Below, piece after piece: positions 1 through 10,085 of a stretch of DNA of 64,000 nucleotides. The DNA comes from Rhynchopus sp. YZ270_cl-10. Taxonomy: Eukaryota > Euglenozoa > Diplonemea > Diplonemida > Diplonemidae. Positions within the stretch are counted from its first letter, which is position 1; the number at the start of each line of letters is the position of its first letter. Under the pieces are notes generated by a model. The model searched no databases. It saw only the letters and a list, made by a program, of their open reading frames with translations, and was not told the origin of the DNA. The stretch spans positions 1,116,001 through 1,180,000 of the forward strand of contig OZ037889.1 in assembly GCA_964035575.1 (NCBI GenBank). Direction: 5' to 3'. A program made the position numbers and the translations under genes.

Positions 1-2
1 CG

Positions 3-1889
3 GACAATAAATACGCGCATATCCAGAAGGGAAGACAACTGGGTGGCGGCGCCTTTGGGGACGTCTTTCAGGTGAAATTGGTGCCTTCTGGGAAGCTTAT
101 TGCGATGAAAGAGAGCAGAAATGCGACAGAAGAGCAGGCCGACCATGCGCTACGTGAAATTCGCATTATTTGCACAGTTTTACCACATCGCCATTTGATG
201 GAGGTCTTTGACATGCAATACACACGTAAAACACGCTGTCTCCGTATCTTCATGGAATTGGTCAGTGGTGGTACCTTAGCGGAATATGTCAATGCAGCCA
301 AACCACACCTCATCGAAGAACGCGAAGCCTCCAACTTCGCCTGCCAAATCCTAGAAGGCATCCGTACCCTCCATGCCCACACCATCGTCCATCGAGACAT
401 CAAATCAGAAAACGTTCTCCTCACCGAAGACAAAATCGTAAAACTCTGTGACTACGGTTCCCTTAAGGAACTTCGCGAAGGCACCACTCGAGTAAACTCT
501 CATTTGTTCACAGGAAAGACAAAAACTGCAGGCAATTCTGTGGTCGGCTCCCCAAATTGGCTGGCACCGGAGGTCGTCATTGGTGGAGCGAATTTTGTTA
601 AAGCAGGACCCCCCGCGGATATATACGCCTTTGGCTGCACGGTCTCGGAGATATTAAACAAAGGAGTGCCTCCGGGGATTAATCATGCCAATGAATGGGA
701 GGCGATTTTGCATATCCAGGAGCGTAAAGGGCTGCCGGAGAACATTGCTGAATTTGTATCGGACACTGCACGACAGCTGATTGAGGCATGCCTGATAAGG
801 AACCCTGCGGACAGGCCAACTGCTGCAGAGCTTTTGGAGCACTCTTGGATTGAAGAATACCGCTCAGCGTCGTTGATTTCAGCGCAAGATGTGTCGCCTC
901 CAGCAACAAACACCGCCCAAGGGCAGTCCCCTGTGTCCCCTACGACACCAGGGTCACCTACCAACCCGTTGGTGCTTTCTGCTCGCCAGATGGATTCTTG
1001 GCAAAGAGTTGGGGCACCGCTAGGTAAAGGTTCGTTTGGAACCGTATACCTCGGACAGCTGTCAGATGCGAGGACCGTCGCAGTAAAAGAGATTGACACC
1101 GGAGTCCGTTCCAGCGACGCGCAAAGACAACGTTTTGCAGCAGAATTCCGCCTAATGCAGACCCTTTCACACAAAAACATTGTAAAGTACCTAGGCCACC
1201 AATGGACCGGATCCGAAGGGCAGACCCTCCAAATTTTCTTAGAATATCTGTCGGGAGGTTCTGTTCGCAAGCTTGTCAAAAGCATTGAGGGTGGGAGACT
1301 CCGTCCTGAGGTGATACGGAGATATACACGCGATGTTTTAGAAGGCTTGGCGTATTTGCATGAAGGCGGGAGAACCCGGGGTAGTGTTGCTCATCGTGAT
1401 GTAAAGGGGGATAACCTTCTGATTGATACGCAAGACGGGAGGGTTAAATTAGCGGATTTCGGCTGTTCTAAACTTTTTGAAGAAGGTGGGCTGTCGGTAC
1501 ACAGCTTTTCCTTTGAGGCGCCAAGCGCAGGGGCGGAAGGGGCCCAGACCTTTGCAGGGACACCAAACTGGATGGCTCCAGAGGTTCTTCGTTCAGGGTC
1601 GAGAGGGGGTACGTATGGGACGAAGTGTGATATCTGGTCGTTAGGGTGCACCGTGATTGAAATGATGGGGCGGACCCCATGGCGTCAAGGTGGTGGGGAA
1701 ACGCCGTACGAAGTGCTCCATCGTATTGCCTCAAGCAGGGGAGGGCCGCCCCTCCCGGAAGGTGTCGGGGACAGACTCAAGCACCTCCTCAACGAACGCT
1801 GCTTCGTCCGCGATCCTGCCAAGCGTGCAAACGCAAAAGAGCTGCTCCAACACCCATACCTTCACGAGGAAGTCCTCTACGCGTCGTGA
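3..1889 (+). CDS. Tandem MAP3K/STE11-type protein kinase, 5' end outside the window
   Basis: Serine/threonine kinase with two complete catalytic domains in one chain; the frame is open from the first bases, so the start lies upstream of the window. Domain 1: glycine-rich loop GGGAFGDV (about nt 39-62), AMK lysine near nt 108, catalytic HRDIKSEN from nt 390, activation segment opening with DYG (450-458) rather than DFG, then GSPNWLAPE ending near 572. A Ser/Thr/Pro-rich linker (about 880-970) follows. Domain 2: GKGSFGTV near 1023-1046, VAVKEI, HRDVKGDN from 1392, DFG at 1455-1463, GTPNWMAPE near 1560-1583. The GTPNWMAPE signature is typical of STE11/MEKK-like MAP kinase kinase kinases. Domain 2 has all catalytic residues. 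Domain 1 also keeps Lys, HRD and APE, so it may be active despite DYG. The chain stops soon after domain 2, leaving no room for a C-terminal regulatory domain; any would be N-terminal, outside the window. Family call is firm; substrate and pathway are unknown. Confidence 0.92.
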   Translation, partial: DNKYAHIQKGRQLGGGAFGDVFQVKLVPSGKLIAMKESRNATEEQADHALREIRIICTVLPHRHLMEVFDMQYTRKTRCLRIFMELVSGGTLAEYVNAAKPHLIEEREASNFACQILEGIRTLHAHTIVHRDIKSENVLLTEDKIVKLCDYGSLKELREGTTRVNSHLFTGKTKTAGNSVVGSPNWLAPEVVIGGANFVKAGPPADIYAFGCTVSEILNKGVPPGINHANEWEAILHIQERKGLPENIAEFVSDTARQLIEACLIRNPADRPTAAELLEHSWIEEYRSASLISAQDVSPPATNTAQGQSPVSPTTPGSPTNPLVLSARQMDSWQRVGAPLGKGSFGTVYLGQLSDARTVAVKEIDTGVRSSDAQRQRFAAEFRLMQTLSHKNIVKYLGHQWTGSEGQTLQIFLEYLSGGSVRKLVKSIEGGRLRPEVIRRYTRDVLEGLAYLHEGGRTRGSVAHRDVKGDNLLIDTQDGRVKLADFGCSKLFEEGGLSVHSFSFEAPSAGAEGAQTFAGTPNWMAPEVLRSGSRGGTYGTKCDIWSLGCTVIEMMGRTPWRQGGGETPYEVLHRIASSRGGPPLPEGVGDRLKHLLNERCFVRDPAKRANAKELLQHPYLHEEVLYAS

Positions 1890-2726
1890 GAGAAAAGAAA
1901 AGGAAAAAAGGGAATGTGGTATGTCTGAAAAGGGGGTTGATTCGCACCTTTTCCGCCCCCATTCAGCCAGTGCCTTTTGTTTTAAATAAAAAGTAATTTA
2001 TTGCTTTTATCTATTCAAAAAAAAATATTTATTTATCAAAAACCCCCATTCAGCCAGAATAGCTCCAAAAAAAAGAGAGAGAGAAGGGGGTGAGGGTGGA
2101 GGGGGGGGAGGGAGGGCGTCGATACACACTGACATCTTTCAGAGAAAGTTGTGCGTGAGAAAAAAAAATTATTTCAATTTTTTTTTTTTTGAGAAATAGG
2201 GGATGAAAGGGGAGTGTCTGGGGGAAGGGAGGGGCATGGGGTAGGGGTCACAATGCTGTAGACCTGGCACCTTTTTTCGTTTTTTTTTAAATTCAAACTT
2301 TCTAAGGTAAAGCAGACTACCATAGGCCCAAACCCTCGATTTAAGACCGGGGGTTTTTTTTTGCATTTTTGAACCCTTCTGGGGAGTTCCTGGTACTAAG
2401 TGACCAGGTATACAACGGGGGAGTCTGTAAGATAAAAAGAGAGCGTTCAGTCTTGGTTATGTTCAAATAGTATTTGTGTTCCCAAGCCCCCCCCTCATCA
2501 AAGAATACGTTCAGGTCAGCTACACTAAACCAACAGAGATTGCAACGGTGATGATTGTGTGCAGACCACCTGCGTGGTGATGCCCGTTGATCGATCGTAT
2601 TTAATAACGAAGCACACTAGGCTTCGTCTCTCTCTCTCCCCCTCCTTTTAAATTATATCAGATGTAAACCACGAAATGGGTACTGTATGGTTGGGGGATC
2701 CGCCTACTGTACACACGGTGTACCAT

Positions 2727-2766
2727 GGTATACTGTCATGAGCGGGCTGTTGTATTTCAAGCCAAC
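2727..2766 (+). repeat. G-class dispersed hairpin
   Basis: Starts GGTATAC, has the loop word CATGAGCGGGC and ends TGTATTTC. The 5' arm GGTATA can pair with the 3' TGTATTT using G-T wobbles. Followed by AAGCCAAC and a T run, as in other copies. Confidence 0.6.
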
Positions 2767-2892
2767 TTTTTTTTTGTCAAACTTTTAATTAAGTTATCTA
2801 GAGGCGGTTTCGCCCTACAGGGTTTTCGGGGGGAAAAGAATCGAAGTAAAATTATTTTTTTGCGAAAGGAAAAATCACTGCTGCAGAGAACC

Positions 2893-2933
2893 GGTGATGC
2901 GTCGCCTTACCGATGTTCGGTGAGGTGCCTGCT

Positions 2934-2937
<4 letters not shown>
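2893..2937 (+). repeat. C-class dispersed hairpin (diverged)
   Basis: Related to the clearer copies at 27401 and 61145 through the words GATGCGTCGCC, CGGTGAGG and GCTTCTC. The outer stem is poor in this copy. Confidence 0.4.
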
Positions 2938-2964
<27 letters not shown>

Positions 2965-3446
2965 ATTTTCTATTGTAGGTTATTTTGTGCGTTCCTTCCC
3001 GTCATTTCAAGCGTTTATTTCCCCCCTTCTTGAGACAATTCTTTTGTGTGATGCCGACACCCCTGATCCAATGTAGCAACAAAAAAGGCAAACCAGCAAA
3101 AAAACTGTTTTTTTTTAAATGCTACTAAAGAGACACATCCTGTTGAAAGCTGTAATTGGCTGCAGGATTTTTGGATCAAGCTTTTAAATAGAAAGGTAAA
3201 TGGCCCATAAACACGCAAAGTTCAGGATCAGCTTACCCCTTTTTTCTCCCACACTGCAAAACGGGCAGAGGACCCCCAACCGGACCCTGCATCGCGCAGA
3301 CTTAATTAACTGTCTCTAATGATGACCCTTTCGTTTATCTGACTGAGTGGAAGTGGGAGTAGGTCATATCAGATGCAAACCACAAAATGGACGTAGGACT
3401 GCATGGTTTGGGTCCACTCTCGGTGCACCATTTTTTTTGTTGTACC

Positions 3447-3487
3447 AAGGTACACATGTCATGAGCTGTTGTATTTTTCAAATCAAC
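3447..3487 (+). repeat. G-class dispersed hairpin
   Basis: Opens AAGGTACACATGTCATGAG and closes TTGTATTTTTC followed by AAATCAAC. Same order of words as the 2727 copy, with small length changes in the loop. Confidence 0.5.
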
Positions 3488-3611
3488 TTTCTTTTTTTTA
3501 TCTGCTTCTCCAAACCACATCCCATAGTTTCGGTGCACCGCTTTTTCCCCCTACTCTGGTATTCAATAGAGTAAATCCCCCTGGGGCAGTGATCTAAAAT
3601 ACGTACTGCTA

Positions 3612-3840
3612 CACGACGGTGAAGTATAGTACATTACAAGTGAAGTTACATGTAACGTTACAAGTGAAAAACCGTTACAAGTGAGTTACAAGTGAGTTAC
3701 AAGTGGGATACATGAATTACAGGCAAAATCAGGTTGTAACTGGTGGGTTACAAGTGAGTTACAAGTGAGTTACATGTAACAAAAGTTACATGTAACTCAC
3801 TTGTAACTCCACTTGTAACACCCGTTACTTCACCGTCGTG
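3612..3840. repeat. Inverted-repeat element with CACGACGGTGAAGTA ends
   Basis: Begins CACGACGGTGAAGTA and ends with TACTTCACCGTCGTG, a perfect terminal inverted repeat. The inside consists of repeated TTACAAGTGA units in one half and their complement in the other half. A relative with nearly the same ends lies at 27978-28140. Confidence 0.8.
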
Positions 3841-3880
3841 TACGTATGAATACGTAATGCATGGGGGGGGGGGGGGGGGG

Positions 3881-5073
3881 TAGGGGATACGACTCCAGCC
3901 ATTTTGGCTGGGACCAAACGCACGGAAAATTCATTTGGCATTATCTGGCCATCTCCAAGGCAACTGCGGGTGAAAAACACCCTCAGAGTGGGTCACAGGG
4001 GGCCTGTGGGTCGAAAAACGACCCAGAAGCCACCCCAGAATACAAAAAAATGGAAAAAAATAGTGAAAAAACGGCTTTTTTCACGTTTTGGCCACTTTGG
4101 GCAAAATAGCGATTTTTCGAGAAAAAAATCAAAAACCGGGATATTTTTTGACATCACAAAGCCTCCTTTGGCACAAATATACCCCAAAAGTGGCCTGTGA
4201 GTCCATTCCAACCTGTTTTGGACATATTTGACACTTTTGGAAGTGTTTTTTTGGTGTTTTTAGGTCAAAAAAATGCCCAAGACGTCCCCAAGACATCCCC
4301 AAGACACTTTGCACACCCCCTGTTACGGTCATATTTTTTTCGTTTTTTTGCCTGAAACCCCCAAAATACCCCTCCCGGACCCCCACATAGTCCCGAATAT
4401 CCATCACACACCCACTCAGAGTGAGTAGAAGCACCCCAAAAAAAATATTTTTTAAAGCCCTAAAATTGTGCTTCAGTTTCGGCAGCATCCATGTTGAAGT
4501 TGAAGGGCTTTAAAAAATATTTTTTTTGGGGTGCTTCTACTCACTCTGAGTGGGTGTGTGATGGATATTCGGGACTATGTGGGGTCCGGGAGGGGTATTT
4601 TGGGGGTTTCAGGCAAAAAAACGAAAAAAATATGACCGTAACAGGGGGTGTGCAAAGTGTCTTGGGGATGTCTTGGGGACGTCTTGGGCATTTTTTTGAC
4701 CTAAAAACACCAAAAAAACACTTCCAAAAGTGTCAAATATGTCCAAAACAGGTTGGAATGGACTCACAGGCCACTTTTGGGGTATATTTGTGCCAAAGGA
4801 GGCTTTGTGATGTCAAAAAATATCCCGGTTTTTGATTTTTTTCTCGAAAAATCGCTATTTTGCCCAAAGTGGCCAAAACGTGAAAAAAGCCGTTTTTTCA
4901 CTATTTTTTTCCATTTTTTTGTATTCTGGGGTGGCTTCTGGGTCGTTTTTCGACCCACAGGCCCCCTGTGACCCACTCTGAGGGTGTTTTTCACCCGCAG
5001 TTGCCTTGGAGATGACCAGATAATGCCAAATGAATTTTCCGTGCGCAAAAAATGGCTGGAGTCGTACCCCCTA
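3881..5073. mobile_element. Large foldback element, about 575-bp arms, 42-bp spacer
   Basis: The left arm (3881-4461) and right arm (4504-5073) are near-identical reverse complements, meeting around a short non-palindromic centre near 4462-4503. Differences are few and mostly lie at the outer edge and in runs of A or T. Each arm holds an open frame reading inward from its middle, so the two predicted peptides share one sequence. They look like by-products of the repeat: low complexity, no recognised domain. A transcript through the element would form a long double-stranded hairpin. Confidence 0.85.
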
Positions 5074-5824
5074 GGGCAGTGATTAAAAATACGTTCGATT
5101 CGTTCAACGAATTCGAACGTTCAACGAATTCTATAAATCGTATTCTATAGAATTCGTTCAGAATTCGCTCAGAATTCGTTTTCAAACCGTTTTTGTGTTA
5201 GTACTGTAGGGCCGATGTTTGGACCAGTGGTGGAGATGGGGAGTTTTTTTTTGACAAAGAGGCTGATGCGCTGCTACAAAACAAACAAACAAACAAGGAA
5301 AGGCTCGGGGGGTGGGTCACAGGAGGGACATTCACTCGCCGTCTCTCGGATCCAAGTTGGTCCCAAAGCTGGGGGAAAACGTTTGAGTCAAGTTGGCCTA
5401 AGGTCCGCTATGTTGCAGTCAAGGTACTCGGATGGGAGGTCTCATCGAGTTGTGCTGAACGAGGATTGGTTTCATATTCACACATCCAACCCCTCAAACC
5501 CCTCATGCCACGAGTCATTACTGGATGGACGAAGAAGTGAAGTTCGGTGACGACTGCGTAAAATCCGAAAACCCGCAAACCCGTAACTGCACAGCGAATC
5601 ATAAAAGTGACCCTCCCTTTTTTCACCACCCCCCGAGCCTTCCCTTGTTTGCTTGTATATTTTGTTGTGTGTGTCATCCTCATTGTGAAAAAAACCCCCT
5701 ATCCCCCTGTACTACCCTCAGTTTCCCAAAATTCGCTGATCGTTCAGCGAATTCGAACGATCAACGAATTCTATAAATCGAAATCTATAGAATTCGTCGA
5801 ATTCTATAATCACTGCCCTAGGGG
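5070..5824. mobile_element. TIR element with CCCTAGGGCAGTGATTA-like ends
   Basis: The left end CCTAGGGCAGTGATTA is complemented on the right by TAATCACTGCCCTAGG. Just inside both ends are AT-rich segments carrying repeated GAATTC, CGAACG and TCTATAAATCG words (5095-5175 and 5735-5805). The interior has no recognised gene. It abuts the foldback element with only a few bases shared. Confidence 0.75.
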
Positions 5825-6190
5825 GGGGGGTGTAAACCACGTATTACGTATTAATACATATTTTGCCACGTATTTTAGATCACACCCCTTGGATCAGTCA
5901 AATCCCCCTGGGGGATTCTACTGTGTGCGTCGTCCTATATGTTATCCTTTTTCCTTTTTTCTCTCTCAACCAAATGAAACACCTAAGAAGTAAAGTAAAA
6001 CTAGTTGCACGCCCAACCCCCCTAGCCTAATGATCGGAGTAGTTTGAGACACCACACGCACCATAAAGGAGTCCAAACGACACACAAACCCTATTCCCTC
6101 CCCCGATCGACTCCCTTTGGCGAATAAAACAGTTTCAATCACTCCAAATCTCTGAAGGTTACGCATGTGTCGACGTAGGATCGTTTTCTG

Positions 6191-6302
6191 CACGGTGGCA
6201 CAACGAACCCGGTCCGCGGGGTGCCCCCGCAGGGTACGTTCCGTGCGGGAGGGTACGTACCCCGCTACGAAAGTACCCCGAGGGTTCGTAAGGGCCACCG
6301 TG
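6191..6302. repeat. GC-rich mini inverted-repeat element
   Basis: Begins CACGGTGG and ends CCACCGTG; further in, ACGAACCC is answered by GGGTTCGT. Length 112 bp, very GC-rich against AT-rich surroundings, non-coding. Confidence 0.7.
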
Positions 6303-6391
6303 TATAATATAAAAAAAAAACCATGTTTCGTTAAGTGACGAAGCAGAGGCTTCGGTTCATCTTACCAATTTTTTTCCCCCCTTTTTTTTTT

Positions 6392-6423
6392 GGTACACAG
6401 TCACGGAGAGGGCTTTGTATTTC
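6392..6423 (+). repeat. G-class dispersed hairpin
   Basis: GGTACACAGTCACGGAGAG followed by GGCTTTGTATTTC. Outer arm GGTACA pairs with TGTATTT with wobbles. Confidence 0.5.
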
Positions 6424-7026
6424 AAAAAAAAAGTTGCATTTTCTTTTTACTCAGTTCAGTTTATCCGATTTTATGTAATGTTTGTATTTTTGTTTCTTTT
6501 TTTTTTTGAGGCGCCCACCTTGATTTTGAAAGCAAACCCCCCCAACGCCCCCCATTTTTTCAGGATTTTTTTTTGTGATTTTTAGGGTTTTTATGGGTTG
6601 ATGTTGTTTTTTATACACTTCCCTAATGCTTTCAAGTTTTTATTTGAAAGTATAATATTATGAATTTATGATTTTTAGGGTGTTCAGAGAGGGTACTGGG
6701 TGCACTTTTCAGGTATATCATATTATCCGGTCCTTTCCGGAGCTGTCCTGGCCTATCTGCGCCTATCCACGGGGTAAAGATCAGGTGGACCACCTACAAA
6801 AAAACAGGCACCTGCCCCAATGCGCTTCAAAATCAGGTGGGGTGTTTGCATTTTTTTTATTTTACATTCAGTTTCACTTTTCTTTTGCTGCACGTCCAAC
6901 CGTGCATCAGTCAGAATGATTGGAGGAACTCCGGAGTGTCAAAACCCAAACCCCCTCTCCGCGTGCAATGTCCAATGAAGTGCTCTCTCTGGGGTTTTCG
7001 ATACACCCCCGCGGAAGAACCATGCG

Positions 7027-7073
7027 TCTGCGTCTGCCGGTGAACGGTGAGGCGTTTTGCACTTTTCCACTTC
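7027..7073 (+). repeat. C-class dispersed hairpin
   Basis: Words CTGCGTCTGCCGGTGAACGG, then TGAGGCGTTTTGCAC and ACTTCTC. Inner arms CTGCC and GGTGAGG can pair. It is preceded at about 6965-7020 by the words CCAATGAAGTGCTCTCT and GGGGTTTTCGATAC, also found before the related copy near 58293-58370. Confidence 0.55.
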
Positions 7074-7115
7074 TCTCTTTTCTTGTTAATATTATCTCAT
7101 GTTTTTTTTGCTTGT

Positions 7116-7149
7116 GAGACGTGTGTGCACGAGAGGCACATTCATCTTA
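7116..7149 (+). repeat. H-class dispersed hairpin
   Basis: Inner stem TGTGC with GCACA around the loop ACGAGAG, then TT and CATCTTA. The 5' outer arm is GAGACG here, so outer pairing is weaker than in the 31298 copy. Confidence 0.65.
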
Positions 7150-7165
7150 CTAGTTTCTTTTTTTT

Positions 7166-7205
7166 AGGTACACTGTCACGAGCGGGCTTTGTATTTCAAG
7201 TCAAC
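7166..7205 (+). repeat. G-class dispersed hairpin
   Basis: AGGTACACTGTCACGAGCGG then GCTTTGTATTTC and AAGTCAAC. Outer arm AGGTACA pairs with TGTATTT; GTC and GGC can close the loop ACGAGCG. It lies 17 nt after the H-class hairpin. Confidence 0.6.
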
Positions 7206-7384
7206 TTTTTTATATTTTTTATCAACCTCATCATTGGTTGGTTCCAATTTTAAGATGCACCCTGCTTGCTTCCCCTTGCAGGGTTCATCCACACGCTGTT
7301 CAAAACGATTTTTTTATTTTGGTTCGATCTCTCTCTTAGAGCATCATGCATCGCGCATAGGGCAAATTATTTTATTCTTGCACT

Positions 7385-7439
7385 TTCATCCGGATGGCTG
7401 GCATTGTACGTGGGTCAGTCGAAGGTGCCTGCATCAACA
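7385..7439 (+). repeat. T-class dispersed repeat
   Basis: Words TTCATCCGGATGGCTGGCAT, GTGGGTCAGTCGA and GGTGCCTGCATCAAC. GATG with CATC and GGCA with TGCC can form outer and inner stems. Copies at 17573, 31428, 46304 and 50999. Confidence 0.55.
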
Positions 7440-7589
7440 ACTACAGTTTTATTCCGAATCAGAGCGAATATATATTCCCCCCCTCTAAATGGCGAGACAT
7501 ACGAGGAGAATTTTTTTTTTTTTGTCTTTCTAGTCAGAGTTTATTTTTCGATCCGGTTTTTCAGGCCTCAAGGGGGGTCGAAAATTTGT

Positions 7590-7626
7590 CAGCCGAGCCC
7601 GGGCGCGCTGCGCGCGCCCGGGTCCC
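7590..7626. other. GC-only perfect hairpin
   Basis: GCCCGGGCGCGC and GCGCGCCCGGG flank a tiny loop near 7596-7622, giving a very stable hairpin. A similar GCGCGC palindrome lies near 30288-30302. Confidence 0.6.
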
Positions 7627-7737
7627 CACCTTAGCTCAAGTTGGGGGCCTCCGGCGGAATGTGAGAATTCCGTGGTTGTCAACTGCGGAGTTCGGCACTT
7701 CACTGATATTTACACCAGGCAGACGGGGCACACGAAT

Positions 7738-7925
7738 TATCAGTAACCTCAGTACATTTACAAAAGAAACGGCGGTCATGGCACCCATAGGTTCCTGGCG
7801 AAGCCACGGTACGCAACATTTCAAAAATTTGCGCTTAAAATTACACATTTTAACCGCCAAACTATGTCATGGGAAGGGTGGGTTGCAAGCTTGCGCCGCA
7901 GGCGCACGGTACGCTACTTTTTGTC
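7738..7925 (+). repeat. Dispersed repeat V, copy 1
   Basis: About 190 bp matching 46710-46902 with modest divergence. Shared words include GGTTCCTGGCGAAGCCACGG, TACGCAACATTTCAAAAAT, GCTTGCGCCGCAGGCGCACG and GTACGCTAC. No coding capacity. Confidence 0.7.
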
Positions 7926-9052
7926 TTTCGCCATGCTGCTTGCTTCCTTTTCCTTCGGCGCTTGACTAATTGAGTCGCGTTCTGGCTGCACTTTGTTCAC
8001 GAGGCACGAGACTGAATATGGCCATGGCGAGTATGGGTGCATGCCGGGCCACCCCCCCTGTAAATTTTTCGGCCCCCGGATTTTTTTTTTCTCCACCCCC
8101 CCTGGACACGTCTGAAAAACCCCCCAAGGGGGGTCGAACCCCCCCCCACCCCCCCACAAAAAAATCTCTGTTTCTAGTCTTTGATTGGAAAGTTTGCGTT
8201 TTTGTTTTTGCTTTTTGTTCTGCTTCTGAGAAACAGAAGGGGTCCTGGCTTAGGGAGGTAGAGGGGAGGGGAGGGAGGGGAAGAGAGAGAGAGAGAGAGG
8301 GGTGAAGTTGATGTTCACCCGCCTGCCTCAGCCCAGGAAGGGTGCAAAAAAAAAAAAAAAAATGGGGGAGACTACGATAGGTTAGTAGGTTCAGTATTTT
8401 GTTCATTTGTTTGAGGTCACGTGAGTTCTTTTTTTTTTTTTTCAATGAAAGTTTTCTTTTATCCGTTTTGGCAAAAAAAAAAAAGAAAGGTTGCCCCTCT
8501 CCCCTCTTTTACATATTGCTATAAAACCAGACGCCCCGAAATTTCAAACCCCTGCCTCAAAAAAATTTACGCGGTGCCCTTCTCCAGTAGGGTTGTGTTT
8601 GTTCGAACTTTGGCAATCGCCCTTCCCTCCTTGCTGTGTCCTCGGGTCCCTCAAAAACTTCTCTTGCAAGAAACTGCTGGACAATTACAAAAAAAGGGGT
8701 AAGCTGGTGTTCCAGAAGGGGGCGGATATGGGAACTGTGTATGGGGTGGTTATGTGATGGGTTTCGTGAACATCGTGCACGCTAAACACCCCCAACTCCA
8801 CCCATAGCTCTGTCAAGCACCATGTTGCACAGCATTGATGCGAAGGCTAGGTTCTGGGCGACACATCTCATACTACAACGATAGCACCTTGGCATGGAGG
8901 GCCTCGAGCTTTCTTCAATACAACGTACACACACCGACAGAGTTCCCTCCCTATACACAAAGAAAGAGAAACACAGAGAACCCCCTTAGAACCTTTTAAA
9001 GGGTTTGGTGAGGGATAGCGACAGGGGAGAACTAAAAAAAAAAAACTAAAAA
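7926..9052. other. Gene-free stretch and Rab32-like gene 5' flank
   Basis: Purine and pyrimidine runs, including a GA run near 8283-8300 and an A run near 8346-8363. From about 8755 the sequence becomes more complex and may be the leader of the Rab gene. No gene or RNA recognised. Confidence 0.5.
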
Positions 9053-10085
9053 ATGGTGCCCGGGATGGAAACCGACGAGCTGAATTGCCTTTACAAGGTG
9101 CTTGTTGTTGGTGAGGGTGGTGTGGGGAAGACGTGTGTGATCCGACGGTACGTGCACAACATTTTCCAGATGAGCACGAAGAGTACTATTGGGGTAGACT
9201 TTGCGTTGAAAATGCTGCACTGGGACGGGAAGAAGCATATCACTCTGCAGGTGTGGGACATTGCCGGACAGGAGCGGTACGGGCAGATGACACGTGTGTA
9301 CTACCAGGCTGCGGTTGGCGCGCTTGTGGTGTTTGATATCAAGAAGCCTGAGAGCTTCACGGCAGTGGCGAAGTGGAAGCAGGACATTGACAACAAGGTG
9401 TACCTCCCGAACGGGTCGCAGATACCCTGTGTGTTGCTTGCGAACAAATGTGACCTGTCGCCCCTTTCAGACTTCAAGTCGCCCGAAGAAATGGACAAAT
9501 TCTGTGAAGAGCATGGTTTCGTTGGTTGGTTTGAAACATCGGCACAGTCTGACATCGGCATCAAGCCTGCCTTCAACAGGCTTGTTGAGAACATCGTGGC
9601 GAACGACCACCCAACAGCAAAGCAGGCAGGGGGCGGTGGTGCGGTGGAGGTATGTCACCACCCTTTTATTTAGATACTGTGAACAAACCAGCGTGCCCAA
9701 TGCAGGCGTAAGCCTTGAATGGTAAAGCATGGAATAACAAGGGATCGATTCTCTCAGATCACTTTGTTGGTTTACTGCCTGGGAAGGAGTAATTCTGTCG
9801 GACTCTTCTTAATTCTTCGGAATTATGCAAAACCACAGTCCAGCGGCATATTCATATTTCCACTTTTTTTTTGTGTGCCTCTTTGGTTCGATACCGTGCG
9901 AGAGACAGTACCAAGAGGGAGGGCTCGGGTTCAGATCAACTATCTTTGATAACCGTGTTGGTAACAAAAAGACTTTCATTAATACTCTTTCAAGCCCTTC
10001 TCTCACCCCCTATCACACCACACAGAACACCGTGAACCTCTCGAACACACCACAAAGGCCAGAAGGCGGAAAGTGCAAATGCTAA
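9053..10085 (+). CDS. Rab32/Rab38-like small GTPase, two exons
   Basis: Membrane-traffic GTPase of 218 residues. Exon 1 is 9053-9649, intron 9650-10025 (GTATGT to CACAG, phase 0), exon 2 10026-10085. Motifs in order: P-loop GEGGVGKT (about residues 21-28), switch I TIGVDFALK, switch II WDIAGQERYG, NKCD (about 131-134) and ETSAQ (about 161-165). FALK after switch I, the long LPNGS..P insert and GFVGWFETSA are characteristic of the Rab32/38 subfamily, which acts on lysosome-related organelles and mitochondria. Splicing replaces a read-through end by a tail ending KCKC, a C-X-C geranylgeranylation signal, which strongly supports the intron. The second ATG at residue 5 is an alternative start. 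Subfamily call is from motif memory, not an alignment. Confidence 0.93.

Larger units (their letters stand above)
1890..3574. other. Gene-free stretch downstream of the kinase
   Basis: Homopolymer-rich DNA with no coding region I can support. It includes a G-rich tract near 2085-2115, a CT run near 2937-2961, two G-class hairpins and one C-class hairpin (listed separately). A segment near 3256-3290 ending in the words GAGGACCCCC and AACCGGACC recurs at 19466-19492. The words ATATCAGATG and AAACCAC recur near 2657 and 3365. Confidence 0.6.
3575..5892. mobile_element. Nest of inverted-repeat (MITE-like) elements
   Basis: The outer ends match in inverted orientation: the left word GGCAGTGATCTAAAATACGT (from about 3585) is answered on the right by ACGTATTTTAGATCACACC (about 5868-5886). 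The context AATCCCCCTGGGG occurs at the left end and again near 5901, just outside the right end, so it may be target sequence. Three further inverted-repeat units sit inside (3612-3840, 3881-5073 and 5070-5824). Some share the GGCAGTGAT end word, which suggests repeated insertion by one family or relatives. No transposase is encoded, so all would depend on an enzyme elsewhere. Confidence 0.7.
5893..6958. other. Gene-free stretch
   Basis: No supportable gene. Contains the GC-rich mini-MITE at 6191-6302, a G-class hairpin at 6392, and near 6750-6835 a patch with CCACGGGGTAAAG and ATCAGGTGG words related to the mini-element at 31148-31254. Confidence 0.5.

Noticed and set aside
3893-3912. AGCCATTTTGGCT matches the core of the dinoflagellate spliced leader
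   Set aside because: It is a short palindrome at the tip of the foldback arm; the leader's 5' CCG and 3' CAAG are absent and no splice donor follows. Not a spliced-leader gene.
4129-4835. Two frames encoding the same peptide on opposite strands
   Set aside because: They are mirror products of the foldback arms, low in complexity and without a domain.
9888-9912. GGTTCGATACC resembles a tRNA B box inside the Rab intron
   Set aside because: No A box or cloverleaf can be drawn around it.
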